Of a stretch of 40,954 nt of DNA, positions 17,052 to 26,436 are shown in pieces. Each line of letters opens with the position of its first letter. Within the stretch, counting starts at the first letter, position 1. A model generated the notes under the pieces. The model saw nothing but the letters and a program-made list of their open reading frames with translations, had not been told where the DNA came from and searched no databases. The stretch is from positions 1-40,954 of the forward strand of contig JAPTVL010000226.1 of assembly GCA_028065725.1 (NCBI GenBank). The letters are read 5' to 3'. This stretch comes from Betaproteobacteria bacterium. Its GTDB lineage: Bacteria > Pseudomonadota > Gammaproteobacteria > Burkholderiales > Rhodocyclaceae. The translations under genes and the position numbers were made by a program.

Positions 17052-17707
17052 GTACCGCGGCACTGGCCGGCATCGGCATGACCTCTGCGCGCACCCGCAC
17101 GCGCATGGTCGAGCGCCTGCGCGCCCAGGGCATCCGCGACAGCCGCGTACTGCATGCGATGGGACTGGTGCCGCGGCATATTTTTCTCGAACAGGCGCTG
17201 GCCAATCGCGCCTACGAGGACACCGCGCTGCCGCTGGGTTTCGGCCAGACCATCTCGCAGCCGTATGTAGTGGCGCGCATGATCGAAATCCTGATCACCG
17301 ACCGCCAGTTGGGCAAGACCCTGGAGATCGGCGCCGGTTGTGGTTATCAGGCGGCGATCCTGGGGGTGCTGTCGAAGCAGGTATTCGCCGTCGAGCGCAT
17401 TGCGCCCCTGCTGGCGCGGGCGCGGGTGAACCTGAAACAGCTCAAGCTTTCGCATATCCGCCTCAAACACGCCGACGGCAATCTTGGACTGCCGGAAGCG
17501 GCGCCATTTGATACCATCATTTTGGCGGCCGCTGCGGCCGCGGTGCCGCAGACCCTGTTGGCGCAACTGGCGCCGGGCGGGCGCCTGGTGATGCCGCTGG
17601 GCAAAGCGGAACAGGTGATCAGCCTGGTCGAACGCAGTGAACGCGGTTTTGTGGAAACCCGATTTGATGCGGTGCGCTTCGTGCCGCTGTTGCCGGGAGT
17701 GGAATGA
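17048..17707 (+). CDS. pcm: Protein-L-isoaspartate O-methyltransferase
   Basis: 219 aa, starting at the ATG that overlaps the surE stop by 4 bp. The open frame extends far upstream inside surE but that part is a shadow. Motifs: [39 protein letters not shown]-binding [14 protein letters not shown], then VFAVERI and [11 protein letters not shown]. The enzyme methylates isoaspartyl residues of aged proteins so that they can return to normal aspartate. Motif I reads GAGCGYQ where GTGSGYQ is more usual, a tolerated change. It is coupled downstream to nlpD by another 4-bp overlap. Confidence 0.96.
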   Translation: MSTAALAGIGMTSARTRTRMVERLRAQGIRDSRVLHAMGLVPRHIFLEQALANRAYEDTALPLGFGQTISQPYVVARMIEILITDRQLGKTLEIGAGCGYQAAILGVLSKQVFAVERIAPLLARARVNLKQLKLSHIRLKHADGNLGLPEAAPFDTIILAAAAAAVPQTLLAQLAPGGRLVMPLGKAEQVISLVERSERGFVETRFDAVRFVPLLPGVE

Positions 17708-18663
17708 ACGCGACACGTCTGATTCTGGTCTTGCTGCTGCCGCTCATCGGCGCCTGCGCCAGCCATGCACCGGCACCGGTCGAGGTGCGCGATGCGGCGT
17801 CGGCCACGGGGAAGCCGGCAACATTGCCGGCATCGGCGGCGCAGGGTGCGGCGACGCCGGATTCCGGTGCCGGTTATTACACCGTTAAGAAGGGCGATAC
17901 GCTCTACAGCATTGCGCTCGACCATGGGCAGGACCACAAGGATGTGGCGGCCTGGAACAATCTCGACAACCCCAGCGTGATCCGGATCGGCCAGAGATTG
18001 CGCGTCGCGCCGGAGGACAATGGTGCGCCGGTAGCGGTGGTGAAACCCGTGACCTCCAGCGCGCCGATCGAAGTCAAAGCCGAGGCTGCGTCCACGCCCG
18101 CGCCGAAAACCACCAGCAGTACCGACAACCTCAAGCGCGAGCCGAAAGGCGGCAAGCTGGCCTATTCGGATGCAGCGCTGGCCAAGGCGCAACAGGCCGA
18201 ACAGGCTGCGCGACCTGTCGAAGCGAAGCCTGAGGAGCCCAAGTCCGCGCGACCCGCGGAAGTCAGGCCCACCGAAAAGCCGGCGCCTGGCGGCGACGAA
18301 CCGGACTGGATGTGGCCGGCCAACGGCAAACTGCTCACGCCGTTTGCCGAGGGCGGCAGCAAGGGTGTGGACATCGCCGGCAAGGCGGGGGACCCGGTGC
18401 TGGCGGCCGCCGGCGGCGTGGTCTCGTATGCCGGGGCCGGCTTGCGCGGCTACGGCAATCTGATCGTGCTGCGCCACAATGCGACTTATCTTTCGGTGTA
18501 TGCCCACAACAGCAAGTTGCTGGTCAAGGAAAAGGACAGCGTGGCCAAGGGCCAGAAGATCGCCGAGATGGGCAGCACCGATGCCGAAAGTCCGCGCCTG
18601 CATTTCGAGATCCGCCACCAGGGCAAACCGGCCGATCCGCAGAAGTTTCTACCGGCGCGCTGA
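17704..18663 (+). CDS. nlpD: NlpD-type lipoprotein, LysM plus degenerate M23 domain
   Basis: 319 aa. A lipoprotein signal has its lipobox at LLPLIGAC (C18). A LysM domain ([18 protein letters not shown] to [11 protein letters not shown], about 58-103) binds peptidoglycan. A Pro/Ala/Glu-rich linker follows, then an M23 peptidase-like domain (about 205-315: [39 protein letters not shown]). The zinc-binding HxxxD is replaced by GVDIAG, as in NlpD/EnvC activators, so it should not cut cell wall itself but activate an amidase such as AmiC at division (family knowledge). It sits between pcm and rpoS, as in most gamma- and betaproteobacteria; an internal rpoS promoter is common in this gene but was not located. 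Confidence 0.95.
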   Translation: MNATRLILVLLLPLIGACASHAPAPVEVRDAASATGKPATLPASAAQGAATPDSGAGYYTVKKGDTLYSIALDHGQDHKDVAAWNNLDNPSVIRIGQRLRVAPEDNGAPVAVVKPVTSSAPIEVKAEAASTPAPKTTSSTDNLKREPKGGKLAYSDAALAKAQQAEQAARPVEAKPEEPKSARPAEVRPTEKPAPGGDEPDWMWPANGKLLTPFAEGGSKGVDIAGKAGDPVLAAAGGVVSYAGAGLRGYGNLIVLRHNATYLSVYAHNSKLLVKEKDSVAKGQKIAEMGSTDAESPRLHFEIRHQGKPADPQKFLPAR

Positions 18664-18669
18664 GATTCG

Positions 18670-19584
18670 ATGAGCGACGACGCCTTCCTTCCGGAACGCG
18701 ACGACGCCGAGGTCGCACCGGATTCCCATGAGTCCGGCTTCATCGAGGACATCACCCAGGTTTATCTGCATGAAATCGGCGCCACGCCGCTGCTGACCGC
18801 CGCCGAGGAAGTCAGGCTGGCGCGTGCCGCGCATGCCGGCGATTTTCTTGCCCGGCAGCACATGATCGAGGCCAATTTGCGGCTGGTGGTCAGCATCGCG
18901 CGGCACTACCTGCATCGCGGCCTGCCGCTCGACGACCTGATCGAGGAAGGCAATCTGGGCCTGATCCATGCCCTGGAAAAGTTCGACCCGGAACGCGGAT
19001 TCCGCTTTTCGACCTATGCCACGTGGTGGATTCGGCAGAACGTCGAGCGCGCCATCATGAACCAGTCGCGCACCGTGCGCCTGCCGATCTACGTGATCAA
19101 GGAACTGAATATCGTCCTGCGCGCCATGCGCCAGCTCGACCGTGAACGGGGTACGCAAGACGAGGCGCCGAGCGCGATGCTCGACGACGTGGCGCGCCTG
19201 CTGGATCGTCCGGTCGAGGATATCCGCCGCCTGCTGGTGCTCAACGAACGTTCTGCCTCGCTCGATTCACCGCTCGACATCGATCCCGAACTGTCGATGT
19301 CCGATTCGATGGCGGATGAATCGACCGAAGATCCCTCGACCCATCTGGAGCAGCACGAGGCCGAGTTGCTGGTCGCCGAGTGGGTGGCGCAACTCACCGA
19401 GCGTCAGCGTCTGGTGGTCGAGCGCCGCTACGGACTGGGCGGTTGCGATCCGACCACGCTGGAGGATATCGCCAGCGATCTGGGGCTGACGCGCGAGCGG
19501 GTGCGTCAGATCCAGATGGAGGCTCTGTCCAAGCTGCGCAAGCGCATCGCGCGCGACGGCTTGACGCCCGAAGCCTTATTGTGA
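18670..19584 (+). CDS. rpoS: RNA polymerase stationary-phase sigma factor RpoS
   Basis: 304 aa. Sigma-70 regions in order: DITQVYLHEIGATPLLT (1.2), MIEANLRLVVSIARHYLHRG and DDLIEEGNLGLIHALEKFDP (2.1-2.2), RFSTYATWWIRQNVERAI (2.3-2.4), RTVRLPIYVIKELN (3.0), and the region 4 HTH TLEDIASDLGLTRERVRQ. Length and the position after nlpD fit RpoS rather than RpoD or RpoH. It directs transcription of stress and stationary-phase genes. The 6-bp gap after nlpD points to cotranscription. Its 3' end overlaps the 3' end of the convergent mltB gene by 9 bp. Confidence 0.96.
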   Translation: MSDDAFLPERDDAEVAPDSHESGFIEDITQVYLHEIGATPLLTAAEEVRLARAAHAGDFLARQHMIEANLRLVVSIARHYLHRGLPLDDLIEEGNLGLIHALEKFDPERGFRFSTYATWWIRQNVERAIMNQSRTVRLPIYVIKELNIVLRAMRQLDRERGTQDEAPSAMLDDVARLLDRPVEDIRRLLVLNERSASLDSPLDIDPELSMSDSMADESTEDPSTHLEQHEAELLVAEWVAQLTERQRLVVERRYGLGGCDPTTLEDIASDLGLTRERVRQIQMEALSKLRKRIARDGLTPEALL

Positions 19585-20568
19585 GGCGCGCAACGCGGCG
19601 GCGAGGTCCATGACCGCGGCCGCGTAGAAACTGCTGCGGTTGTAGCGCGTGATCACATAAAAGTTGCGATAGCCGAGACGATACTCGGTCATCGCATTGG
19701 GCGTGACCAGGTCGATCAAGGCCGCCGGCCGGTCGGGAATCACCGTGGCGTCAGCGCCGACTCCTGCAAGGCTGACATCGGCCGTGGCCATTTGCCGTGG
19801 CAGGCGCTGCGGCACGATGCCCTCGTCGAGGAGCGCCTGCACGCCGTCGCCGCTGATCGCGACGGTGGTCGCGATCGGCGCCTCGCGTTCCCAGCCGTGC
19901 CCGGCGAGAAAATTGGCCACGCTGCCAATCGCATCGGCCGCGCTGCCGCTCAGGTCGATGCGGCCGTCATGGTCGAAGTCGATGGCGAAGCGTCGGCGCG
20001 AAGACGGCAGGAACTGCGGCAGGCCCAGCGCCCCGGCATAGGATCCGGTATATCCCAGCGGGTCGCGGCCTTCCTCACGCGCCAGGAGTAGCAATTCCTC
20101 GAGTTCGCGGCGAAACAGTTCTGCCCGTGGCGGGTAGTCGAAGGCGAGGGTGGTCAGCGCGGCAAAGGTGCCAAAATTGCCCAGTTGCTTGCCGTAGATG
20201 GTTTCGACGCCGATGATGGCGGCGATGATGTCGGCCGGCACGCCAAATTGGGCTTCGGCAGCCGCCAGCTGGGCCGCGTGGACATGCATGAAGCGCCGCC
20301 CGGCAGCGATTCGGCCGGGCTCGACAAAGCGCGCGCGGTAGGCACGCCAGGAGCGCACGCCGGGATCCCTGGGCGGCATGATGGCCTTGATCACGGCGGC
20401 GATGGGTTTGGTCCGGCGGAACAATCCGGTGAGGGCGTCGGCGTCGAAACCGTGCCGGACATGCATGTCCGCGACGAAAGCCTGCACGTCATCGCGCTGC
20501 GCGTAGTTTTCAGCGCGCAGGCCGCAGCTCAGCAAAGCCAGTGACAGGAGCAGAAGCAGGCGGATCAT
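19576..20568 (-). CDS. mltB: Membrane-bound lytic murein transglycosylase B
   Basis: 330 aa from ATG at 20568; the same frame stays open for a further 1.6 kb inside the tgpA gene but that is a shadow. An N-terminal signal (MIRLLLLLSLALLSCGLRA) may be a lipobox (LLSC). The MltB catalytic region is clear: EAQFGVPADIIAAIIGVETI with the catalytic Glu in GVETIYG, TLAFDYPPRAELFRRELEE, GSYAGALGLPQFLPSSRRRF, and DFDHDGRIDLSGSAADAIGS. It cleaves peptidoglycan glycan strands in the periplasm to give 1,6-anhydroMurNAc ends. The start overlaps the tgpA stop by 4 bp, so it is the last gene of the moxR-DUF58-tgpA-mltB unit. Confidence 0.94.
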   Translation of the reverse strand: MIRLLLLLSLALLSCGLRAENYAQRDDVQAFVADMHVRHGFDADALTGLFRRTKPIAAVIKAIMPPRDPGVRSWRAYRARFVEPGRIAAGRRFMHVHAAQLAAAEAQFGVPADIIAAIIGVETIYGKQLGNFGTFAALTTLAFDYPPRAELFRRELEELLLLAREEGRDPLGYTGSYAGALGLPQFLPSSRRRFAIDFDHDGRIDLSGSAADAIGSVANFLAGHGWEREAPIATTVAISGDGVQALLDEGIVPQRLPRQMATADVSLAGVGADATVIPDRPAALIDLVTPNAMTEYRLGYRNFYVITRYNRSSFYAAAVMDLAAALRASQ

Positions 20569-22517
20569 GGCCGGAAGGCGGCGATCCGGGTTTTGAGCCG
20601 GATCAGGTCCTCGGGATCGGGCGCCGGCCCATAGCGCAGGCGGGCGTACAGCGTAGCGATTTCGCGAATCTCCGGTTCGTGGTTGCGATCCCCGGCGGCG
20701 GCGCGTTCGGCGAAGTCCAGCGGTCCTTCCCATGCCTGCCAGACAATTCCGCGCCGGGCGAGCCTTGCGGTGAAGCGGCGCCAGGCGGCCAGCGCCGGGT
20801 CCACGTGCAGGCGATTGCGCAGTATCCAGGTGGTCAGTCCGAGCATGGCCGCGCCGCAGAGAACCGCGAGTACCGCGGTCATGCTGCGCCAGTCGGGCTC
20901 CTTGAGGCCGAGGGTGGCCAGCAGATCGCGCTGGCGTTGCGGGTTGTAGCCCAAGACCCACTGGTTCCAGCCATTGGTGACGGCATCCAGCCGGTAGCGC
21001 AGTTCCTTGAGCCAGGGCAGGTTGGCGCGGGCGAGGAAGGGCAGGGCTTCGCCGGACGGAACCGCCGCGGCCAGATTGCTGTTGATGCGGCTCGGCGCCG
21101 AGATTGCCGTCGGATCGATGCGCACCCAGCCGCGCCCGGCGAGCCAGACTTCGGTCCAGGCATGGGCGTCGTACTGGCGGACTTCCAGGTAGCCATCCAC
21201 GGGATTGACTTCGCCGCCCTGATAACCGGCCACTACGCGTGCCGGAACGCCAGCGGCACGCAAGGCAAACACGAAGGCGGCGGCGAAATGTTCGCAGAAG
21301 CCCCGCTTGGTGTCGAACAGAAACTCGTCGACCATGTCGGGGCCGAGCAGCGGCGGGTTCAGCGTGTAGAGCAGCAACTGCTGGTTGAAGAAGTTTTCGG
21401 CCGCGGCGAGGATGGCGGCACCATTCTCGCCGTACTCGGCCCGCCAGCCGGCGCTGACGGCCCGCATGCGCGGGTTGCCGTCCTTCGGCAATGCCAGTGC
21501 GTCGCGCAGTATGCCGGGTGCTTCGCGCACGCCGGCATTCGCCTGGGGCCAGGCGCTCTGCGTGTAGCGCAGCCGGTTGCGCACGGGGCGGCGGGCGACG
21601 GGCTGATAGTCGAGGGTGAGCGCGCTGTCCGGCGGCAGGCTGGACGGCATTTCCAGCGCAAACAACCAGAACTTGCCATGCGGTTCCAGGGTCACTTCGT
21701 AGTCCACCCGCAGCCCCTGTCCGGCGTACGGAATCTCCGGATAGGCCCCCAGGGTTTGCGCGACACGCCAGCTGCGGCCGTCGAAGCGCGGCATCACCGG
21801 GCCGCGCCAGTAGAGCTGCGATTGCGGCGGCACGGCATCCTTGAACTTGACGCGGAACGCGATCGCATCGGATTGGGAGAGTTGCGCGATCGAACCGGGC
21901 GCCATGGTATCGGAGATGCCCGAAACGGCCGAGAAGCGATCCTGCGGAAGGCCCCACAGTGGCCCCTGTACGCGCGGAAAGAGGAGGAACAGCAGCAGCA
22001 TGAATGGCATCGCCTGGGCCAGCATCAATGCGGCACGCCGCAGCTGTTGCTGCGGCGGTGGCCGATCGTCGCTGGCCGCCAGCAGGGCGGCGGTGGTGAC
22101 TAGCACCGTCAGCCCGGCCAGCAATGCGATTGGGATGGTCTGGGTGAACAGGAACTGGCCAAGCACCAGGAAGTAGCACAGCAGGGCCGTCGCTACGGCA
22201 TCGCGCGCGGCCCGCAGCTCAAGCAGCTTCAGCGCCAGGAACACCACCAGCAAGGCCGTGCCCGGCGTGCGGCCGAGAATGGTCCGGTACTGCAGGAACA
22301 CGCCGACCGTACCGGCGAAGACCAGGATCAGCAGCAGCCAGCGCGGCGGCAAGCGCCAGTGTTTCCATGTCAGCGCGGCGCGCCAGATGAAGGTGCTTGC
22401 GGTGGCCAGCGCGAGCCACAGTGGAACTTGCTGCGCCAGCGGTGCGCTGGCGGCGATTGCACTGGCCAGCAGCCACCAGGCCTGGCGCCGGCTGACCGGG
22501 CGGCTAGCGCGGGCCAT
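20565..22517 (-). CDS. tgpA: TgpA-type membrane transglutaminase-like protein
   Basis: 650 aa from ATG at 22517, overlapping the DUF58 gene by 14 bp. The first 200 residues are a multi-pass membrane region (FIWRAALTWKHW, WLLLILVFAGTVGVFLQY, LLCYFLVLGQFLF, FMLLLFLLFPRVQGP). A large periplasmic domain carries a transglutaminase/papain-like triad: Cys in TKRGFCEHFAAAFVFAL (about 408), His in YDAHAWTEVWL (about 451), and Asp in WVRIDPTA (about 466). One further membrane helix precedes a cytoplasmic tail with the DUF4129-like end RLRYGPAPDPEDLI. TgpA is a periplasmic transglutaminase important for viability in Pseudomonas. MoxR plus DUF58 upstream is its usual company. Confidence 0.92.
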   Translation of the reverse strand: MARASRPVSRRQAWWLLASAIAASAPLAQQVPLWLALATASTFIWRAALTWKHWRLPPRWLLLILVFAGTVGVFLQYRTILGRTPGTALLVVFLALKLLELRAARDAVATALLCYFLVLGQFLFTQTIPIALLAGLTVLVTTAALLAASDDRPPPQQQLRRAALMLAQAMPFMLLLFLLFPRVQGPLWGLPQDRFSAVSGISDTMAPGSIAQLSQSDAIAFRVKFKDAVPPQSQLYWRGPVMPRFDGRSWRVAQTLGAYPEIPYAGQGLRVDYEVTLEPHGKFWLFALEMPSSLPPDSALTLDYQPVARRPVRNRLRYTQSAWPQANAGVREAPGILRDALALPKDGNPRMRAVSAGWRAEYGENGAAILAAAENFFNQQLLLYTLNPPLLGPDMVDEFLFDTKRGFCEHFAAAFVFALRAAGVPARVVAGYQGGEVNPVDGYLEVRQYDAHAWTEVWLAGRGWVRIDPTAISAPSRINSNLAAAVPSGEALPFLARANLPWLKELRYRLDAVTNGWNQWVLGYNPQRQRDLLATLGLKEPDWRSMTAVLAVLCGAAMLGLTTWILRNRLHVDPALAAWRRFTARLARRGIVWQAWEGPLDFAERAAAGDRNHEPEIREIATLYARLRYGPAPDPEDLIRLKTRIAAFRP

Positions 22518-23484
22518 GGTCGTACAAAGCCAGCGCGCGCAGGCCGGCAGCGAGTTGGGCCGGGCCATTGTCGGGTGCAAGCTGCATGCCGGGCAGTCGC
22601 AAACCCCAGACCAATCCTGCCGCGTCGGCATCGAGCATCCAGCGCGCGAGTATCGACAAACGCTGTTCGCCGTCCGGTGTCTGCGACAGCTCGTTCCAGT
22701 CCAGCCAGATCTGTTGGGCGCTCGCGCCCGAGAACAGCTTGGTCAGCAGCGGGCCGTCCTGCTGGCGGGCCACCGCTTTCCATGCCACATGGCGTGGCGC
22801 ATCGGCCACCTGATGCTTGCGCAGGCCGGAAAAGTCATCCGCGCCGCGGCCATCCCGGGTCGAACCGCGTGCCGAGTCGCCGCCCCAGGGCAGCGGCGGC
22901 GCTTTGGCGGCAGGCGCCGGATAGACCAGGCAGTTGAGGTCGGGGACGGCATAGCTCCAGGCGCGTACCAGTCCCAGCGACCAGGTGGTCTCGATGGTGA
23001 CGCGCGGCATCGGCAGCCAGCCGCGTTTTACCGTGGTGGCAGCCAGCGTGGCGAGCGTGCTGGCGTGCGCATCGATATCGACTTCGATCGGGTCCCGGTC
23101 GCCGAGGAACAGGCGCAGGCTGGTGCGGGCATCGGGCCGCCGGTTGTCCAGCACCAGCGCGAAGTGGGCCGGGCTGCCGGCGAATACCGGCTCGCAGCGG
23201 CCGGGACGAATCGCGATGTGCACCAGGTTGCGGAAGGTGTGCAGGATGGCCACGATGCCCAGTCCGGCCAGCAGAAACACCAGCGCATGCCCGAGGCTCA
23301 GGTTGTAGTTCATTGCCCCGAGCAGGATCACTCCCAGCGCTGCGGCATAAGCCAGTCCGGCCCGCGTCGGCAGGACGTACACACGACGCTGGGTAAGGAT
23401 GATTGGCGCCGGTTCCGGCGGACGCACACGCAGCGCCCAGCGGACGAAGGTTTCGTGCAGTCGGTGGCGCAGGACGGTGAGCAT
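22504..23484 (-). CDS. DUF58 domain membrane protein
   Basis: 326 aa. Two N-terminal transmembrane helices (TRAGLAYAAALGVILLGAMN and GHALVFLLAGLGIVAILHTF) are followed by a periplasmic/cytosolic beta-rich region. The conserved DUF58 block is ADDFSGLRKHQVADAPRHVA continuing to WKAVAR (about 217-245). DUF58 proteins occur with MoxR ATPases and transglutaminase membrane proteins and are thought to be their partners; biochemical function is not established. It lies 21 bp after moxR and overlaps tgpA by 14 bp. Confidence 0.92.
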   Translation of the reverse strand: MLTVLRHRLHETFVRWALRVRPPEPAPIILTQRRVYVLPTRAGLAYAAALGVILLGAMNYNLSLGHALVFLLAGLGIVAILHTFRNLVHIAIRPGRCEPVFAGSPAHFALVLDNRRPDARTSLRLFLGDRDPIEVDIDAHASTLATLAATTVKRGWLPMPRVTIETTWSLGLVRAWSYAVPDLNCLVYPAPAAKAPPLPWGGDSARGSTRDGRGADDFSGLRKHQVADAPRHVAWKAVARQQDGPLLTKLFSGASAQQIWLDWNELSQTPDGEQRLSILARWMLDADAAGLVWGLRLPGMQLAPDNGPAQLAAGLRALALYDHGPR

Positions 23485-23505
23485 GATTCCAGGTGGAATG
23501 GGCTC

Positions 23506-24426
23506 TCAGGGCAGCGGCACGGCCTCGATCAGCGTTGCAGCGATTGCATCGGCATCCGTCTGCATGGTGTCCTCGACCGGCCTCAGGCGGTGCGCAATCA
23601 CGCCGGGAAGAACGGCCTGCACATCTTCCGGCAGCACGTGGTCGCGGCCGTCGAGCAAGGCCCAGGCGCGTGCGGCTGCCAGCAATGCCAGGCAGGCGCG
23701 CGGTGACAGGCCCGCCTGCCAGCGCGGCGACGTACGGGTGTGGGCGGCCAGGGCCTGAACGTACTCGATCAGGGCCGATGAGGCGTGTATCGCGCGTACC
23801 CGATCCTGCAGTTCCATCAGGCGCCGCGGCGCGATGCGCGGTCCCAGGCTGGCGACCATCTCATGCCGGTCGGCGCCGGCCAGCAATTCGCGTTCTGCCG
23901 CGGCGTCGGGATAGCCGAGTTCGATCTTGAGCATGAAGCGGTCAAGCTGGGATTCGGGTAGCGGGAAGGTCCCGATCTGGTGTGTCGGGTTCTGCGTGGC
24001 GATCACAAAAAAAGGTTCGGGCAGGGCGCGGGTTTCTCCCTCGGTCGTCACCTGCCGCTCCTCCATCGCTTCGAGTAAAGCGCTTTGCGCCTTGGGCGTG
24101 GCGCGATTGATTTCATCGGCCAGTACCACCTGGGTAAAGACCGGACCGGGATGGAAGTGGAAGCTGCCGCTGCCGCGGTCGAAGATGGAGACGCCGAGAA
24201 TATCCGCCGGCAGCATATCGCTGGTGAATTGGATGCGCTGGAAATCCAGGCCCAGCACCCGCGCCAGGACATGCGCCAGTGTGGTCTTGCCGACACCCGG
24301 CAAATCTTCGATGAGCAGATGGCCGCGCGCCAGCAGGCAGGCCAGCGAGAGACGGATCGGCCGTTCCTTGCCGAGAATGATGCGGTTGATGTCAAGCAGA
24401 ATGGCTTCGAGTTCGGGGAGTCGCAT
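23506..24426 (-). CDS. MoxR-family AAA+ ATPase
   Basis: 306 aa from ATG at 24426; no strong Shine-Dalgarno is visible, and longer in-frame starts would run towards the divergent HDAC gene. Walker A is IEDLPGVGKTTLAHVLAR (about 39-56), Walker B VVLADEINRATPKAQSALLE, sensor FFVIATQNP, and PLPESQLDRFMLKIELGYP is typical of MoxR. These ATPases act as chaperones maturing partner proteins, here probably the DUF58/TgpA/MltB envelope set encoded directly downstream. First gene of that minus-strand operon. Confidence 0.94.
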   Translation of the reverse strand: MRLPELEAILLDINRIILGKERPIRLSLACLLARGHLLIEDLPGVGKTTLAHVLARVLGLDFQRIQFTSDMLPADILGVSIFDRGSGSFHFHPGPVFTQVVLADEINRATPKAQSALLEAMEERQVTTEGETRALPEPFFVIATQNPTHQIGTFPLPESQLDRFMLKIELGYPDAAAERELLAGADRHEMVASLGPRIAPRRLMELQDRVRAIHASSALIEYVQALAAHTRTSPRWQAGLSPRACLALLAAARAWALLDGRDHVLPEDVQAVLPGVIAHRLRPVEDTMQTDADAIAATLIEAVPLP

Positions 24427-24505
24427 GGGGTCGGGGTTTTGCGCGGACTTTGATGGATAATGCGTTTTTGAGAGATATTGTAAGTCATCAGGCAAGACAC
24501 CCGTC

Positions 24506-25432
24506 ATGACCATTACCGCCTTCATTTCCCATCGCGACTGCTGGCAACACGATATGGGAGCCCACCACCCTGAATGTCCTGATCGACTTGGCGCCATCAG
24601 CGATCGCCTGATAGCCTCCGGCCTCGATGTCTATCTGCAGTTTCACGATGCGCCGCTGGCCGAGATGGATCAGTTGCTGCGCGTGCATCCGCGGGAATAC
24701 GTCGACCATGTGCATGGCAGCAGCCCGGCGCACGGCATCGTCCATCTTGACCCGGATACGGCGATGTCGCCGGGAACCCTGCAGGCGGCGCTGCGCTCTG
24801 CCGGCGCCGGTTGCTATGCCACCGACCTGGTGATGCGCGGCGACGTGCAGAACGCCTTCTGTGCCGTGCGTCCGCCCGGGCATCATGCCGAGCGGGCCAA
24901 GGCGATGGGTTTCTGCTTCTTCAACAACGTCGCCATTGCGGCGCGGCATGCGCTCGATGCGTGGGGGCTTTCCCGCGTGGCGATCATCGATTTCGACGTG
25001 CATCACGGCAACGGCACCGAAGACATCTTCGCCGGCGATCCGCGCGTTCTGATGGCGGGAATTTTCCAGCACCCGTTCTACCCCTACTGCGGAACCGAGA
25101 ATCCCGCGCCCAACATGTGCAACGTTCCGCTGCCGGCGGGAACCCGGGGTGAGGACTTCCGTCAGGTGGTCTATGACATATGGCTGCCCCGGCTGCGGGA
25201 ATTCAAGCCGGACATGATTTTCATCTCGGCCGGCTTCGATGCTCATTACGAGGACGACATGGCCTCGCTGGGATTGGTCGAGTCTGACTATGCGTGGGTT
25301 ACGGAGCAGATCAAACAGGTCGCCCGCGAATTCGCCAAGGGACGCATCGTGTCCGTGCTCGAAGGCGGCTATGTGCTCTCCGCGCTTGCCCGCAGCGTCA
25401 CGACGCACATCAAGGCGCTGGCTGATTTGTAA
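24506..25432 (+). CDS. Histone deacetylase-family (acetylpolyamine amidohydrolase-like) zinc hydrolase
   Basis: 308 aa, close to the bacterial HDAC-like length. Catalytic histidines are in AVRPPGHHAERAKAMGFC. Zinc ligands are in IIDFDVHHGNGTEDIF (Asp, His) and ISAGFDAHYEDD (Asp). The late Gly-rich motif is SVLEGGYVLSAL. The N-terminal HHPECPDRLGAI is also typical. Enzymes of this type remove acetyl groups from lysine, polyamines or related amides in the cytosol; the substrate cannot be read from sequence. It is divergent from moxR (79 bp between starts) and 101 bp before dapA. Confidence 0.92.
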   Translation: MTITAFISHRDCWQHDMGAHHPECPDRLGAISDRLIASGLDVYLQFHDAPLAEMDQLLRVHPREYVDHVHGSSPAHGIVHLDPDTAMSPGTLQAALRSAGAGCYATDLVMRGDVQNAFCAVRPPGHHAERAKAMGFCFFNNVAIAARHALDAWGLSRVAIIDFDVHHGNGTEDIFAGDPRVLMAGIFQHPFYPYCGTENPAPNMCNVPLPAGTRGEDFRQVVYDIWLPRLREFKPDMIFISAGFDAHYEDDMASLGLVESDYAWVTEQIKQVAREFAKGRIVSVLEGGYVLSALARSVTTHIKALADL

Positions 25433-25470
25433 GCGGGTTTTGCTGTGCGCGCCGCGGCTTGGCGATCAGT

Positions 25471-25476
25471 TAAAAT
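25471..25476 (+). promoter_or_regulatory. Candidate -10 element (TAAAAT) for dapA-bamC operon
   Basis: TAAAAT within CAGTTAAAATCATTTTTTT, 57 bp before the dapA start codon in the HDAC-dapA gap. The -35 is not clear. The same box type precedes surE and lysC. Confidence 0.35.
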
Positions 25477-25533
25477 CATTTTTTTCGCCTTTGGCGTGGC
25501 TGCCGGTTTCGGCATTCAGTTCTGGATACGTTC

Positions 25534-26418
25534 ATGAAGACCATACAGGGTTCCATTCCCGCCATACTCACGCCGATGCAGGACGACGGCTCGCTCGATT
25601 TGCCCGGGTTGCGGCGCCTGCTCGATTGGCACATCGGCGAGGGCACCGATGGCGTCGTGATCGTCGGCACCACGGGCGAGTCGCCGACCGTCAGTTATGA
25701 AGAGCATTGCGCACTGATCGAAACGACGGTGCAGCACGTCGCCGGACGGATTCCGGTGATTGCGGGTACCGGCGCAAACTCGACGGCGGAGGCGATCGAA
25801 CTGGCGAAGTTTGCGCGGCAGGCCGGAGCCGATGCGCACCTGTCGGTGGTGCCTTACTACAACAAGCCGACGCAGGAGGGCCTGTTTCAGCACTTCAAGG
25901 CGATCGCCGAGGCGGTCGATCTGCCGCTGATCCTCTACAACGTGCCGGGGCGTACCGTTGCCGATCTGGCCAATGAAACGACCCTGCGACTGGCACAGGT
26001 GCCGGGCATCGTCGGCATCAAGGATGCCACCGGCAATATCGAGCGCGGTTCCGATTTGTTGAAGCGCGCACCGGTGGGCTTCAGCGTGTTCAGCGGCGAC
26101 GACGCCACGGCCATCGCCCTGATGCTGCTGGGGGGCAAGGGCTCGATCTCCGTCACCGCGAACGTTGCGCCGCGCTTGATGCACCAGATGTGCGCGGCCG
26201 CAATCGCCGGCGACCTGGCTACCGCGCGGGCGGCCAATTTCCGCCTGCTGGGCCTGCATCGCAATCTGTTCCTTGAAGCCAATCCGATTCCGGTGAAGTG
26301 GGCGGTGCAGCAGATGAAACTGATTGGCGGTGGCATTCGCCTGCCGATGACGCCATTGGCACCGGAGTTTCATGAGCGCCTGCGGGTGGCCATGCGTGAA
26401 GCCGACATCACTCTCTGA
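25534..26418 (+). CDS. dapA: 4-hydroxy-tetrahydrodipicolinate synthase
   Basis: 294 aa, the standard DapA length. Motifs: [17 protein letters not shown], the substrate loop [17 protein letters not shown] (Thr-Thr pair), [17 protein letters not shown] with the catalytic Tyr, and [12 protein letters not shown] with the Schiff-base Lys. It condenses pyruvate with aspartate semialdehyde as the first committed step to diaminopimelate and lysine; lysC for the same pathway lies 12 kb downstream. It is followed after 18 bp by bamC, a common proteobacterial arrangement. Confidence 0.97.
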   Translation: MKTIQGSIPAILTPMQDDGSLDLPGLRRLLDWHIGEGTDGVVIVGTTGESPTVSYEEHCALIETTVQHVAGRIPVIAGTGANSTAEAIELAKFARQAGADAHLSVVPYYNKPTQEGLFQHFKAIAEAVDLPLILYNVPGRTVADLANETTLRLAQVPGIVGIKDATGNIERGSDLLKRAPVGFSVFSGDDATAIALMLLGGKGSISVTANVAPRLMHQMCAAAIAGDLATARAANFRLLGLHRNLFLEANPIPVKWAVQQMKLIGGGIRLPMTPLAPEFHERLRVAMREADITL

Positions 26419-26436
26419 CCAGGAAACCAATATTCA

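Noticed and set aside
17704..18663. NlpD as an active M23 peptidase
   Set aside because: The HxxxD zinc motif is replaced by GVDIAG, as in non-catalytic NlpD activators.
20569..22179. Long minus-strand open frame upstream of and in frame with mltB, giving an apparent 867-aa protein
   Set aside because: The extra part lies over tgpA in another frame, has a biased Arg/Ala/Pro composition and no domain. The true MltB start with signal peptide is at 20568.
22258..23706. 482-aa plus-strand ORF opposite the DUF58 and tgpA genes
   Set aside because: It is antisense to two well-supported membrane protein genes, has no domain, and such long shadows are common in GC-rich DNA.
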